Source of the DNA: Gammaproteobacteria bacterium
Lineage (GTDB): Bacteria > Pseudomonadota > Gammaproteobacteria > Xanthomonadales > SZUA-36
NCBI GenBank assembly: GCA_024279945.1
Contig: JAJRRA010000077.1
Location: 1-64,000 of the forward strand
Direction: 5' to 3'
Length of the DNA: 64,000 bases
The notes beneath the pieces are model-generated. The model was not told where the DNA came from and did no database searches. It worked only from the letters and a program-made list of their open reading frames with translations. Below, piece after piece: positions 33,369-42,577 of the stretch. How positions within the stretch are numbered: the first letter of the stretch is position 1; every line of letters starts with the position of its first letter. Made by a program: the position numbers and the translations under genes.

Positions 33369-34252
33369 GTAAACTTGCCCTGAACCTGAAATCCCTGCAA
33401 AAAGCCGGGGAAAAATCAGACCATAAATTTGAAATCCGTGATTATCTGCGACTGGATTTGTTTCCTCATTTCCTTTGTCCGGGCTGTGGTCATGGTATCG
33501 CTTTGCGGGCTTTGCTGTGGGCTATTCACGACCTCGATATTGAGCTGGACCAACTGGCAGTGGTCAGTGGTATTGGCTGTTCGGGCCGTTTGAGTGCATA
33601 TATTGATGCCAACACCTTCCATACGACCCACGGGCGGCCCATTGCATTTGCCACGGGTCTGAAGCTGGCGCGGCCGGATCTTCACGTTGTCGTCATTACC
33701 GGTGATGGTGACTGTCTGGCGATTGGGGGTAATCACCTCATCCATGCAGCCCGCCGTAACCTGGACATCACCTGCATCATGCTGAATAACGAGGTTTACG
33801 GTATGACCGGCGGCCAGGTTTCTCCCACAACCAGCCTTGACCGGTATACCACCACAACGCCGTTGGGTAATCAGGAGCCGGGCTTTGATGCCTGCGCGCT
33901 CGCCAAAGGCGCCGGGGCGACTTTCGTCGGGCGTGAGGTGACATTGCAGACAACAGCACTCAAAAACCTGATGCAGGAAGGCCTCAGCCATGATGGATTT
34001 TCCTTTATCGAAGTAATCTCCGATTGCACGGAAATCTACGGGCGCAAGAATGAACTGGGTTCTTCACCGGAAATGGTTTTGAGCCAGAAGCGCAGTATTC
34101 TGCCCAAGTTTGACGGCACTGCGGTCGACAAACCCTTCCGGGCAGGTAACTGGGATACCGGTGTGCTGGTGCGCGAAGATCGGCCCGAGTACTACAAGGC
34201 CTATCGTAAACATTGCCACAAGGTGCTGGGCACCGCTGCCGTTAAAAAGTGA
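33365..34252 (+). CDS. korB: 2-oxoacid:ferredoxin oxidoreductase beta subunit
   Basis: 295 residues, the ThDP-binding subunit. CPGCGHG near residue 38 supplies cluster or substrate-site cysteines. VSGIGCSGRL, VVITGDGDCLAIGGNH (ThDP/Mg site) and MLNNEVYGMTGGQVSPTT are canonical. A stretch of about 25 residues precedes the usual start of the fold. It overlaps korA by 4 bases and is followed by korC after 13 bases. Confidence 0.9.
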   Translation: MSKLALNLKSLQKAGEKSDHKFEIRDYLRLDLFPHFLCPGCGHGIALRALLWAIHDLDIELDQLAVVSGIGCSGRLSAYIDANTFHTTHGRPIAFATGLKLARPDLHVVVITGDGDCLAIGGNHLIHAARRNLDITCIMLNNEVYGMTGGQVSPTTSLDRYTTTTPLGNQEPGFDACALAKGAGATFVGREVTLQTTALKNLMQEGLSHDGFSFIEVISDCTEIYGRKNELGSSPEMVLSQKRSILPKFDGTAVDKPFRAGNWDTGVLVREDRPEYYKAYRKHCHKVLGTAAVKK

Positions 34253-34265
34253 TGGGTAAGAAACC

Positions 34266-34820
34266 ATGAATAAAAAAGCGACAAAGAAATTCCGTGGGTT
34301 TGAGATTCGACTCAGCGGCACCGGCGGCCAGGGTCTGGGCCTGAGTGGAAAAATGCTGGCCGCAGCCTTGACCAGCGATGGTTTACATGTCGCACAGTCA
34401 CAAAGCTACGAGCCTACTTCACGTGGCGGCATGAGTCGCTCCGACCTGGTGGTCACGGAAGGAATTGCCGATTATCCACTGGCAACCGCGCTGGATTATC
34501 TGCTGATCCTGGATCAGCGCGCCATGTCCATATCAGATGGAATGATTAAAAAAGACGCCATTGTGCTGGTTGATGAGGAACTGGTTCCTGATCCGCCGAC
34601 CGGGGATTTCAAAGTTCACGCACTGCCCCTGAGCAAGACGGCCATTTCACTCGGCAACCTGCGCGTCACCAATGTGGTGAGCCTGGGTGCGCTGATTGCC
34701 CTGGCGAACATTTGCAGTCTGGCGACGCTGGAAGCGGCGATTGAGCGGATCACCCCCAAAAAATATGCACGAATGAACCTCGATGCCGTGCGTGCAGGCT
34801 ACGAATTGGTCAGCTCATAG
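34266..34820 (+). CDS. korC: 2-oxoacid:ferredoxin oxidoreductase gamma subunit
   Basis: 184 residues, the gamma/KorC fold: RLSGTGGQGLGLSGKMLAAA, QSYEPTSRGGMSRSDLVV, then NVVSLGALIALANI. It completes korABC. The KorD-like ferredoxin part is supplied by the iorB fusion upstream. The gene is followed by a REPIN that separates it from the AhpD-like gene. Confidence 0.88.
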   Translation: MNKKATKKFRGFEIRLSGTGGQGLGLSGKMLAAALTSDGLHVAQSQSYEPTSRGGMSRSDLVVTEGIADYPLATALDYLLILDQRAMSISDGMIKKDAIVLVDEELVPDPPTGDFKVHALPLSKTAISLGNLRVTNVVSLGALIALANICSLATLEAAIERITPKKYARMNLDAVRAGYELVSS

Positions 34821-34834
34821 CATCGACTGCTACT

Positions 34835-34893
34835 GTAAGAGGCCGCTTGCGGCCGACTGTTGCAGAGCCTTTCGGCCGCAAGCGGCCTCTTAC
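34835..34893. repeat. REPIN (two inverted REP sequences)
   Basis: GTAAGAGGCCGCTTGCGGCC... at 34835-34858 is mirrored by ...GGCCGCAAGCGGCCTCTTAC at 34871-34893, with a 12-base spacer. This is a typical REP doublet that can fold into one long hairpin. Lying just after korC, it may stabilise or end the transcript. Confidence 0.9.
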
Positions 34894-34912
34894 ATACTAT
34901 TTGAGGTAGAAC

Positions 34913-35503
34913 ATGCCACACCTGCCACCACTGTCCCGGGATGCCGTCCCCGAATTCAAAGAACTTTTTGACCATTACGAAAATACCCGGGGCTTTATTC
35001 CTAACAGTATCCTGACCATGTCTCGTCGGCCGGGGATTGCCAAAGCCTTCATGCAGTTGAACCAGGCGATTCTGTACGAAGGGACCGTAGATGAAGAACT
35101 CAAGATGCTGGTCAGCCTGATCGCCAGCCAGGCGGCCGGCTGCCTCTACTGCCAGGCCCACATGGCTAACCTTTCCGGTATTTACAAGGCTTCGGCTGAC
35201 AAAATTGCTGCGGTCTGGGAGTTTGAAAGCAGTGATCTTTTTACCCCGGCGGAAAAAGCAGCTTTACGCCTGGCCATGAAAGCTTCAATCGTTCCCAACC
35301 AGGCAGAACAGGCAGATTTTGATGACTTGAGCGAGCATTTCGATGACGGACAGATTGTTGAACTGGTCGCATCAGTGGCTCTGTTCGGTTATCTCAATCG
35401 CTGGAACGATTCCATGGCGACCGAACTGGAAGAACTTCCTGCAGAAGTTGCGCGCAATACCATTGGAGCCGGTGGGTGGCAGCCGGGCAAACATGGTCAA
35501 TAA
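34913..35503 (+). CDS. AhpD-like / carboxymuconolactone decarboxylase-family protein
   Basis: 196 residues. The peroxidase-type motif CLYCQAH gives Cys77, Cys80 and His83, matching AhpD-like alkylhydroperoxidases, which are all-helical and use a Cys-x-x-Cys pair to reduce peroxides. ASQAAGCLYCQAHMANL and VASVALFGYLNRWNDSMA are family-typical. ATG 34913 has GAGGT at 6 bases. The REPIN upstream may separate it from the kor operon; protection of oxygen-sensitive iron-sulfur enzymes would be a sensible role but is inference. Confidence 0.85.
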   Translation: MPHLPPLSRDAVPEFKELFDHYENTRGFIPNSILTMSRRPGIAKAFMQLNQAILYEGTVDEELKMLVSLIASQAAGCLYCQAHMANLSGIYKASADKIAAVWEFESSDLFTPAEKAALRLAMKASIVPNQAEQADFDDLSEHFDDGQIVELVASVALFGYLNRWNDSMATELEELPAEVARNTIGAGGWQPGKHGQ

Positions 35504-35661
35504 AAGGTGGCGCCACTAATCTCAAAAAGCCATTCGGTCGTTCCCGAACAGTGTAGAATGTGCGCCTTTCGCTCAAAGCCGCTGGCAATGGTTAGCGGTG
35601 ATGAAGGTATATCCTGTTTCACCCGGTCCCAATAAACAGTTAATATCGAGGAAAACATATC

Positions 35662-36726
35662 GTGCTTCAAGGTAAAACGTTGATTAAAAAGATATTTGTA
35701 CTGCTAGTGACGGGATCTGTACCGTTGGTGGCGTTTGCGACCAACGTCATTATGGAGACTCCGTTGGGCAATATTGAGATTGAGTTATTTGATGACGTGA
35801 CGCCGGGAACGGTGGAAAACTTTTTGAATTATGTCAATGATGGTGACTACGAGGATACTTTTGTTCACCGCAGCATCTCCGGGTTTGTCATCCAGGGTGG
35901 AGGGTTTAATTTCGAGGGAGACAAGGCGAACGCCATTCCAACGGATCCACCGATTCAAAACGAGTTCAAGCTTTCCAATATCCGCGGAACGATTGCCATG
36001 GCGAAAGCGGGCGGTGACCCGGACAGCGCGACCAGTCAATGGTTTATCAATTTGGCCGATAATTCGGCCAACCTGGACCACGATGACGGTCAGGGCGGCG
36101 GGTTTTTCACGGTTTTTGGACAGGTCGTGGGGCAGGGCATGGAAGTTGTCGATGCCATTGCCGCATTACCGACGGTCGATGCAGGCAGCGCTTTTACCAA
36201 CCTGCCGGTGATCGACCTGGTTGGTAACACCGTTCTGCGGGAAAACCTGGTTTTTTCCAATGTTCAGCTTGCACCCTCTTCATTTGAAATCAATCCGGGA
36301 CTATCCGGGGCCTGGTTTAACCCGGCAACGGCTGGTCAGGGCTGGTTAATTGATGTAATCGAAAGGGAATCGGGTCTGGATTTATTTGTGGCGTGGTTTA
36401 CCTACGATGCCGCTTCCCCGACTGCCAATGAACTGGATGGGTTTGGCAGCCGGCAGCATCGCTGGTTTACAGCTTCCGGCAGCGTAACGGGTGATACGGC
36501 AACACTGGATATTCTTCTCAGCAGTGGCGGTATTTTCAACGATCCGAGCGTGACGTCAAATCAATCGGTAGGCAGCATGACCGTTCAGTTTTCTGATTGT
36601 ACCAACGCTCAAATATCATTTGATTTCGATGCCTCTGATGACAATGATGGCAGTGTGAATGTCATTCGCCTGTCGCCGGATGTATTTTGCCAGACAATTG
36701 TTGATGCGGCTGCAGAAGTGGAATAA
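35662..36726 (+). CDS. exported cyclophilin-type peptidyl-prolyl isomerase with C-terminal beta-rich domain
   Basis: 354 residues. Signal peptide over residues 1-26 (IFVLLVTGSVPLVAFA). Residues about 28-190 are a cyclophilin (VIMETPLGNIEIELFDD, FVHRSISGFVIQGGGF, FTVFGQVVGQGMEVVDAI). Residues about 205-350 form a second domain (GLSGAWFNPATAGQGWLIDV, MTVQFSDC-NAQISFDFD) of a kind found at the C-terminus of many exported proteins in this class. The start is GTG 35662 with GAGGAAAA at 8 bases. The protein is periplasmic or secreted. The second domain's role is unknown. Confidence 0.85.
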   Translation: MLQGKTLIKKIFVLLVTGSVPLVAFATNVIMETPLGNIEIELFDDVTPGTVENFLNYVNDGDYEDTFVHRSISGFVIQGGGFNFEGDKANAIPTDPPIQNEFKLSNIRGTIAMAKAGGDPDSATSQWFINLADNSANLDHDDGQGGGFFTVFGQVVGQGMEVVDAIAALPTVDAGSAFTNLPVIDLVGNTVLRENLVFSNVQLAPSSFEINPGLSGAWFNPATAGQGWLIDVIERESGLDLFVAWFTYDAASPTANELDGFGSRQHRWFTASGSVTGDTATLDILLSSGGIFNDPSVTSNQSVGSMTVQFSDCTNAQISFDFDASDDNDGSVNVIRLSPDVFCQTIVDAAAEVE

Positions 36727-36792
36727 TGAGCTGTGGCCAGGGTAAAAGAACCACTAAACTGATTAGCGAGCCAATATAACGGGACAATTAGC

Positions 36793-38193
36793 GTGCCACC
36801 CAAACGCCAGCACATGACAGCCGAGGAGTTCCGTGAAAATGGCTATGCGGTCGTGGACTGGATTGCTTCGTATCTAGAAGAAGTCGAAAAATATCCGGTA
36901 CTCCCTTCGGTTGAGCCGGGCGACATCGCATCCCTGATGCCGGACCGGGCGCCGGATGTTCCCGAAGCCTTTGCGGACTTACTCGCTGATCTGGATCGTG
37001 TGGTCATGCCGGGGATCACGCACTGGCAGTCGCCGAACTGGTTTGCCTATTTTCCCGCCAATACCTCAGCACCATCAATTCTGGCAGAGGTTGTTGCTGC
37101 CAGTCTCGGTGTTCAGGGCATGCTCTGGTCAACCTCTCCCGCTGCAACGGAGATTGAACAGCGGGTGCTGGACTGGCTGGTTGACATGCTGGACTTGCCG
37201 CAGGCCTGGAAGTCAGACGGGCCGGGCGGTGGCGTGATTCAGATGAGTGCTTCCGATGCAACACATGCTGTAATCGTCGTGGCCCGCCACAGCCGGCGCG
37301 AACATGCCCGGTCTGAGGACATGGTGGTGTATGTCTCCAATCAGGCCCATTCATCGATTGAAAAGGGATGCACCATCGCCGGCATCGGACACTGCAGGAA
37401 AATTGATACTGATGCGGCTTACGCCATGGATGTGGCCTGTCTGCAGGCAAGTGTTGCTGCGGACGTTGCTGCAGGCCTGACTCCGATAGCCGTTGTCTCT
37501 GCGGTTGGTACTACCGCCACAACGGCCGTTGACCCCATCCGGGCGATTGACCGGATCGCGAAGCAATACGAAATGTGGCATCACGTTGATGCGGCCTATG
37601 CGGGCACGGCCATGGTATGTCCTGAGTTTCGTCACCTTCAGGACGGAGTGGAAACCGTTGACAGTTATACCTTCAATCCCCACAAGTGGATGATGGTGAA
37701 CTTCGATTGCAATGTGCTGTGGGTTACCGATCGTGCACCGTTGATAGACACGATGAGCATTCTGCCTCCTTACCTTCGCAATGAAGTTTCAGATTCCGGG
37801 GCGGTGGTCGACTACCGGGACTGGCATGTTCCGCTTGGCCGCCGCTTCAGGGCCTTGAAATTGTGGTGGGTCATTCGTTCCTATGGTGTTGAGGGCATCC
37901 GCGAGTTCATTCGCAGCCATGTCCGCCTGGCGGAAGACTTCGCTGCATGGATCGATGCGGATAAACGCTTCGAGTTGTTTGCACCACATCCGTTTTCGCT
38001 GGTGTGTTTTTCTCTGCTCGAGGGCAACAATGCCACCAAACGTCTGGCAACGGCCCTTAATGCAAGTGGCAAGGTCGCGGTAACGCCTTCGGTGATTGAT
38101 GGACGGTCTTTCATCCGCATTTCTATCGGACAGACGCACACCGGGGAGGTCCACATAGTGCGGCTCAAGGCATTGATCGACGAGTTGGCGTAA
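36793..38193 (+). CDS. PLP-dependent aromatic-L-amino-acid-decarboxylase-type enzyme (group II)
   Basis: 466 residues. The PLP lysine is Lys298 in NPHKWMM. Family features are HWQSPNWFAYFPANTSAPSI, AATEIEQRVLDWL, HVDAAYAGTA and YRDWHVPLGRRFRALKLWWV. The family decarboxylates aromatic amino acids such as tryptophan, DOPA or tyrosine, and some members act as aldehyde synthases; the substrate is not certain. The GTG at 36793 or the ATG at 36814 (MTAEEF) may be the start; neither has a strong Shine-Dalgarno. It stands alone between the cyclophilin and the sulfotransferases. Confidence 0.87.
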   Translation: MPPKRQHMTAEEFRENGYAVVDWIASYLEEVEKYPVLPSVEPGDIASLMPDRAPDVPEAFADLLADLDRVVMPGITHWQSPNWFAYFPANTSAPSILAEVVAASLGVQGMLWSTSPAATEIEQRVLDWLVDMLDLPQAWKSDGPGGGVIQMSASDATHAVIVVARHSRREHARSEDMVVYVSNQAHSSIEKGCTIAGIGHCRKIDTDAAYAMDVACLQASVAADVAAGLTPIAVVSAVGTTATTAVDPIRAIDRIAKQYEMWHHVDAAYAGTAMVCPEFRHLQDGVETVDSYTFNPHKWMMVNFDCNVLWVTDRAPLIDTMSILPPYLRNEVSDSGAVVDYRDWHVPLGRRFRALKLWWVIRSYGVEGIREFIRSHVRLAEDFAAWIDADKRFELFAPHPFSLVCFSLLEGNNATKRLATALNASGKVAVTPSVIDGRSFIRISIGQTHTGEVHIVRLKALIDELA

Positions 38194-38243
38194 AACCTGT
38201 CTCATCACTTGCCCGCATATTGTACGAGTTGCCGGTATTGAGG

Positions 38244-39839
38244 CTATTCAACAGTTATGCCTGCGGTCTCCAGATACTCTTTCAGCGGCTGTAGCGGGGC
38301 GGTGAAATTTTTCCAATTATTGACTGATCTTGTGTGGGCTTTCTCGCGCACCTGTACCGAGCTCGCGGTCGCGCTGGGTGTCTTGTTGAGGTGGAAATCA
38401 AGGCAGGCCGGTTCGAAATCCAGCCCCAGCCTGTCCAGCAGAGTTCGTGTCTGTCCTTCCGGGTCGGCTACCAGAGATTCGTATTCAACTTCAATCACAC
38501 GCCCCTGAAGCGTTTCTCCCCAGTGGCGTCGCAGGCGGTCGTATGCAACGTAGTACCTGCCCAGGCTCTCCAGCGTATAGGCGAATTTGAAAAAAGACTG
38601 CTTATACATGAGAAAGCAGGCATCCATCGGATTGCGTCGCAGATGAACGATACGGGCATGTGGAAACGCTTTGGCTATGAAGCCGAGATAGAGGAAATTC
38701 AGGGGGTATTTGTCGATGAACATCGGGCGCTTGCCAAGCCGGTATTCCACGGCGTTCAAGTAGCCTTTGGCAATGAGCCTGATATCTTTTTTTGCTGCAG
38801 CCTCGATGATCGCGGGGCTTATGCTGTCGCTGCTTTGAATTCCACTGCTGCGCCTGATGATGTGTTCCATGAAAAATGTCTCATCGGCGCTTTCCACCTG
38901 TGAGTGGCTGGCGATAATCCGTTCGGTTAGCGTTGTGCCCGTGCGGGGCAGTCCAACGATAAATATCGGGATCTTTTGTGGCTTGTCCGTTCGGGTTTTC
39001 TTCACGGCCGTTGCCAGCCAGTCGGAGTTACATGCTTCGATGATTGTATCGATCAGGTCGGTTTCGACACGGACATCGTAGTCGGCTTTGCGGGTCACCA
39101 GGGTTACCGCATCGCCAGCCATTTTGTAGTACTGAAAGGCCTCTTGCCATTGTTCCAGGTCCTCAAGCTCTTTTCCTATCGCGTAATACATAAAGATATT
39201 TTTTTCCGGCGGCAGCCGGGTGGCCTTTAGAACTTCCTGCATCTGCTCCACATGTGAAGAATCTTTGGCCGTTTCCAGGCGGGACAACTCATAGTGATTT
39301 TTCTGGTGATGGGGATGCCGCTCCAGCAGTCTGAGATAGATGGCTTTCGCTTCCTTGATTTTGCCCAGGTACACCGCGCAGGCTGCAAGCCTGGCCTGGA
39401 ACTGGTCGAGCCCCGGTTGAAGCTCATTGGCTTGCTGATACAGGGGCCAGGCGCTGGCATGCAGGCCGAGCAGGGTATAAGTGCTGGCGGCCATGTCGAG
39501 GTAGAGTGGGCTGTTGAGCAGACGGGACTCATATCGTTTGAGCAAATCCAGTGCCTCGCGGTGACGCATAGCCAGTGCATACTGATGGGCTAACTCTATG
39601 GCTGCATCGTAACGTCCCGCATTGAGACTGATGGCTTTAGAGAACGCAGCCATGGCCTTGTTTGCCCTCCTGCCGGCTTTTTCTGCCAGCCCGGACAGGA
39701 AATAACCCTCCGGGTTCTTTTTATCCTGCTTTGTTATTCTGCGCGCACAAGTGCGAACCGTCGCCCAGTTTCCGGCCTGAACCGCCCGTCGGGCAGTTGC
39801 GCTGAGTTGTGAAAGATCGGCATTCACATGAAGCACCAC
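38244..39839 (-). CDS. TPR-sulfotransferase, copy 1
   Basis: 531 residues. Residues about 1-240 are tetratricopeptide-like repeats. From about 285 on there is a PAPS sulfotransferase domain: the 5'-phosphosulfate loop IFIVGLPRTGTTLTERIIAS (Gly/Arg/Thr around 296-303) and the 3'-phosphate segment RIVHLRRNPMDACFLMYKQ. The first codon is GTG; comparison with the neighbouring paralogue suggests that a later GTG at 39827 may be the true start (NADLSQLS aligns with TNNLSQIS). The closely similar gene 40 bases upstream makes this a tandem duplication. TPR parts usually recognise a peptide or protein acceptor, but the acceptor here is unknown. Confidence 0.87.
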   Translation of the reverse strand: MVLHVNADLSQLSATARRAVQAGNWATVRTCARRITKQDKKNPEGYFLSGLAEKAGRRANKAMAAFSKAISLNAGRYDAAIELAHQYALAMRHREALDLLKRYESRLLNSPLYLDMAASTYTLLGLHASAWPLYQQANELQPGLDQFQARLAACAVYLGKIKEAKAIYLRLLERHPHHQKNHYELSRLETAKDSSHVEQMQEVLKATRLPPEKNIFMYYAIGKELEDLEQWQEAFQYYKMAGDAVTLVTRKADYDVRVETDLIDTIIEACNSDWLATAVKKTRTDKPQKIPIFIVGLPRTGTTLTERIIASHSQVESADETFFMEHIIRRSSGIQSSDSISPAIIEAAAKKDIRLIAKGYLNAVEYRLGKRPMFIDKYPLNFLYLGFIAKAFPHARIVHLRRNPMDACFLMYKQSFFKFAYTLESLGRYYVAYDRLRRHWGETLQGRVIEVEYESLVADPEGQTRTLLDRLGLDFEPACLDFHLNKTPSATASSVQVREKAHTRSVNNWKNFTAPLQPLKEYLETAGITVE

Positions 39840-39878
39840 GCATTGTTCCGCAGTAACAAGCGACTGCTTGCCTGCGAA

Positions 39879-41462
39879 TCAGTCAATCTTGATACCCGCA
39901 TTTTCGAGGTGCTCCTTCAGCGGCTGTAACTGTGTCGCAAACCGGGTCCATTTGTTGACCGATTGCTGGTGGACTTTTTCCCGCACCTGTACCGAACTGG
40001 CCGTGGCGCTGGGTGCTTCGTTCTTATCGAAATCCAGGCAGGCCTGTTCGAATTCCAGGCCCAGTTTATCCAGCAGGGCGCGTGTCTGGTCTTCCGGGTC
40101 GGCTACCAGGGATTCGTATTCGACTTCTATCATCCGATCCTGCAGCAGTTCCCGCCAGTGATTTCGCAGACGGTCGTAGGCTACATAGTAACGGCCCAGC
40201 CCTTCCAGTGAATATGAAAATTTGTATGCCCAGGTAAACACCTGTTTGTACATGGAAAAACAAGAATCCATCGGGTTCCTTCCGAGGTGAACAATACGGG
40301 CATCGGGATAAGCCCGGGCAATAAATCCCAGAAACAGAAAATTGAACGGCAGTTTGTCTATGAACATGGGTTCGTCACCGAGCCGGTAGGATACCGAGTC
40401 GAGGTATCCGGAGGCGATCAGGCCCATATCTTTTGCGGCAACAGCCGCGATCATTTCCGGGTTCATGTTTTCGACACTTTGGATTCCGCTTTCCCGCCGC
40501 AGCACCATCTGCAAAAACTGGGTTTCACCCAGGCTTTCCACCTGTGAGTGACTGGAGATGATTCGCTCCGTGAGTGTCGTGCCCGTGCGCGGCAGGCCAA
40601 CGATAAACAGGGGCGTTTTACCGGCGGAATCCGGCCTGGGCTTGCCGGATTCGCTGGCCAGCCAGTCAGCGTCACAAACCTCAATGATCTTGTCAATCAG
40701 CGCAATGTCAGCGGCAACATCGTACTTGGCTACGCGGGTCACCGCATCGCCGGCCTTTTTATAGTACTCAAACGATTGTTCCCACTGCTCCAGGTCTTCC
40801 AGTTCTTTACCCACCGCGTAATACATGAAGATATTCCTGTCCGGCGGGTCATCGCTGTTTGCAAGAATTTCTTTCATCTCATCAATGTGCACAGTATCCG
40901 TTGCTTTGCTCAGACGAGACAGTTGGTAATGATTTCTCCGGTGGTTTGGAAATCGCTTCAACAGGGCCCTGTATATATCCCGGGCTTCTTCGATCTTTCC
41001 AAGGAAAACACCACAGGCTGCAAGGTTGGCCTGGAACAGGTCAACACCGGGTTGCAGGGCGTTGGCCTGTTTGTACAATGGCCATGCTTTTTGCGGCAAG
41101 CCGATTTCCGTGTAAACAGTGCCGGCCAAATCCAGGTACATCGGGCTGTTACCCAGTTTTTCCTGGTATCTTTCCAGCAATTCAGCGGCCTCACCGTTGC
41201 GCCGTGAAACCGAATATTGATTGGCCAGTTCGATGGCGGCGTCATAACGGCTTTCATCCAGTGCCAGGGATTTCTCAAACGCCGCAGCCGCCTTCAATGG
41301 CCTTTGTGAAACCCTTTCAACCAGCCCGGTCAGAAAATATCCCTCGGCACTGCCACTGTCCTGCCGGAGAATTTCATTGGCGCAGGCAGCAACTGTTGCC
41401 CAGTCCTGGGATTGCACTGCCTTCCTGCCGCTAAGGCTGATTTGGGATAGATTATTTGTCAT
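39879..41462 (-). CDS. TPR-sulfotransferase, copy 2
   Basis: 527 residues, a paralogue of the gene at 38244 along its whole length. TPR-like repeats at the N-terminus, then a sulfotransferase domain with LFIVGLPRTGTTLTERIISS and RIVHLGRNPMDSCFSMYKQ. Both end with the same pattern (ASSVQVREK-H-SVNKW ... LQPLKEHLENAGI). Divergence between the copies lies mainly in the TPR part and around the third-quarter active-site region, which would suit different acceptors. It is divergent from the methyltransferase gene at 41570. Confidence 0.87.
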   Translation of the reverse strand: MTNNLSQISLSGRKAVQSQDWATVAACANEILRQDSGSAEGYFLTGLVERVSQRPLKAAAAFEKSLALDESRYDAAIELANQYSVSRRNGEAAELLERYQEKLGNSPMYLDLAGTVYTEIGLPQKAWPLYKQANALQPGVDLFQANLAACGVFLGKIEEARDIYRALLKRFPNHRRNHYQLSRLSKATDTVHIDEMKEILANSDDPPDRNIFMYYAVGKELEDLEQWEQSFEYYKKAGDAVTRVAKYDVAADIALIDKIIEVCDADWLASESGKPRPDSAGKTPLFIVGLPRTGTTLTERIISSHSQVESLGETQFLQMVLRRESGIQSVENMNPEMIAAVAAKDMGLIASGYLDSVSYRLGDEPMFIDKLPFNFLFLGFIARAYPDARIVHLGRNPMDSCFSMYKQVFTWAYKFSYSLEGLGRYYVAYDRLRNHWRELLQDRMIEVEYESLVADPEDQTRALLDKLGLEFEQACLDFDKNEAPSATASSVQVREKVHQQSVNKWTRFATQLQPLKEHLENAGIKID

Positions 41463-41511
41463 TTTATGTGACCGTATAGGGCAGAGGCTGTCCGCTGCGA
41501 AATTTGGCTTA

Positions 41512-41538
41512 TTGTTAACGAATTGTGCTTGTTATACT
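41512..41538 (+). promoter_or_regulatory. possible promoter of the methyltransferase gene
   Basis: TTGTTA (41512-41517) and TATACT (41533-41538) resemble -35 and -10 boxes but are 15 bases apart, shorter than the usual 17. They lie 32 bases before the start codon in a short divergent gap. Assigned on sequence alone. Confidence 0.3.
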
Positions 41539-41569
41539 AGTACGTTGCGCTATATGAACAAGCTTACAA

Positions 41570-42541
41570 ATGAATAAACACCAATCTGATTCTTCACAGA
41601 TAGCCGATAGTTGGGATACCTACTGGCATGGCACGGGCGATGTTGGGGCATACTCAAGTGGAGGGGCAAATCATCCACTGATTTTGGCGTTCTGGGATGA
41701 ATTTTTCCATGCGGTGAATCAGGATTACATTGCCCCGAATATCATAGATGTTGCCAGCGGAAACGGCGCAGTCGTTGAACGCGCTCTGGCGGTGTTTGGT
41801 GACAGGCAAGCAGATTTTATTTGTCTTGATGTATCTGCTGCTGCTATCGCTAATATCCGTGACCGTTTCCCTGCTGTTGAGGGCATCGTTAGCGATGCTC
41901 GCTCCGTACCACTGGATTCCGGCAGCGTTGATGTTGCCACCAGTCAGTTTGGGGTTGAATATGCCGGACGGGATGCCATTGACGAAATCGCTCGGCTGCC
42001 TGGACCCGGCGGCCGCCTCGCACTTCTTCTGCACAGCCAGGAAGGCAGTATTCACCAGGAGTGCATGGAAAGCCTGGACGCTGTTGTGCGCTTGCAGGAA
42101 TCCCGGTTTATTCCGTATGCCATCGATATGTTCAGTGCAGGTTTCGATGCGGTCCGGGGTGCAGACCGTGCGCCGTATGAGGCGGCTGCCAAACAGCTTG
42201 CTCCGGCAGTCGGAGCGCTTGAGGCCATCATGAAACAGTATGGCCAACACGTCGCCGGCGATACCATTGTCCGGCTCTACAGTGATGTGGGCCGGATTCA
42301 TCAGAAAATTCAACACTACGAACCCGGTGAGGTGCTGGACTGGCTGAAAAGAATGGACAGCGAACTGGATGCGTATGCAGGGCGCATGTTATCCATGAGT
42401 GAATGTGCTATCGACGATGAATCGTTTGAGCAAATTGTGACGGGGCTTCGCCAACAGGATTACACAATTGGCCGTGCAGATCTACTGACGGTTCCGGATC
42501 AGGACCTCCCGCTGGCCTGGGCCCTGATCGCAACAAAATGA
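41570..42541 (+). CDS. class I SAM-dependent methyltransferase
   Basis: 323 residues. Motif I is IIDVASGNGAVVERAL, motif II has FICLDVSAAAI, and the post-motif SGSVDVATSQFGVEY is typical of SAM methyltransferases. The C-terminal 130 residues are helical and may be an acceptor-binding part. It is divergent from the TPR-sulfotransferases and followed after 36 bases by a DUF4826-like gene. The acceptor cannot be told from sequence. Confidence 0.82.
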   Translation: MNKHQSDSSQIADSWDTYWHGTGDVGAYSSGGANHPLILAFWDEFFHAVNQDYIAPNIIDVASGNGAVVERALAVFGDRQADFICLDVSAAAIANIRDRFPAVEGIVSDARSVPLDSGSVDVATSQFGVEYAGRDAIDEIARLPGPGGRLALLLHSQEGSIHQECMESLDAVVRLQESRFIPYAIDMFSAGFDAVRGADRAPYEAAAKQLAPAVGALEAIMKQYGQHVAGDTIVRLYSDVGRIHQKIQHYEPGEVLDWLKRMDSELDAYAGRMLSMSECAIDDESFEQIVTGLRQQDYTIGRADLLTVPDQDLPLAWALIATK

Positions 42542-42577
42542 ACGGGTGCGATCAAAGCCTGATACAAGGGTAAAGAT

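Noticed and set aside
33416-33991. 191-codon open frame antisense to korB
   Set aside because: korB shows all motifs of its family; the antisense frame shows none.
41654-42316. 220-codon open frame antisense to the methyltransferase
   Set aside because: Product is low in recognisable features and the plus-strand gene has clear SAM motifs.
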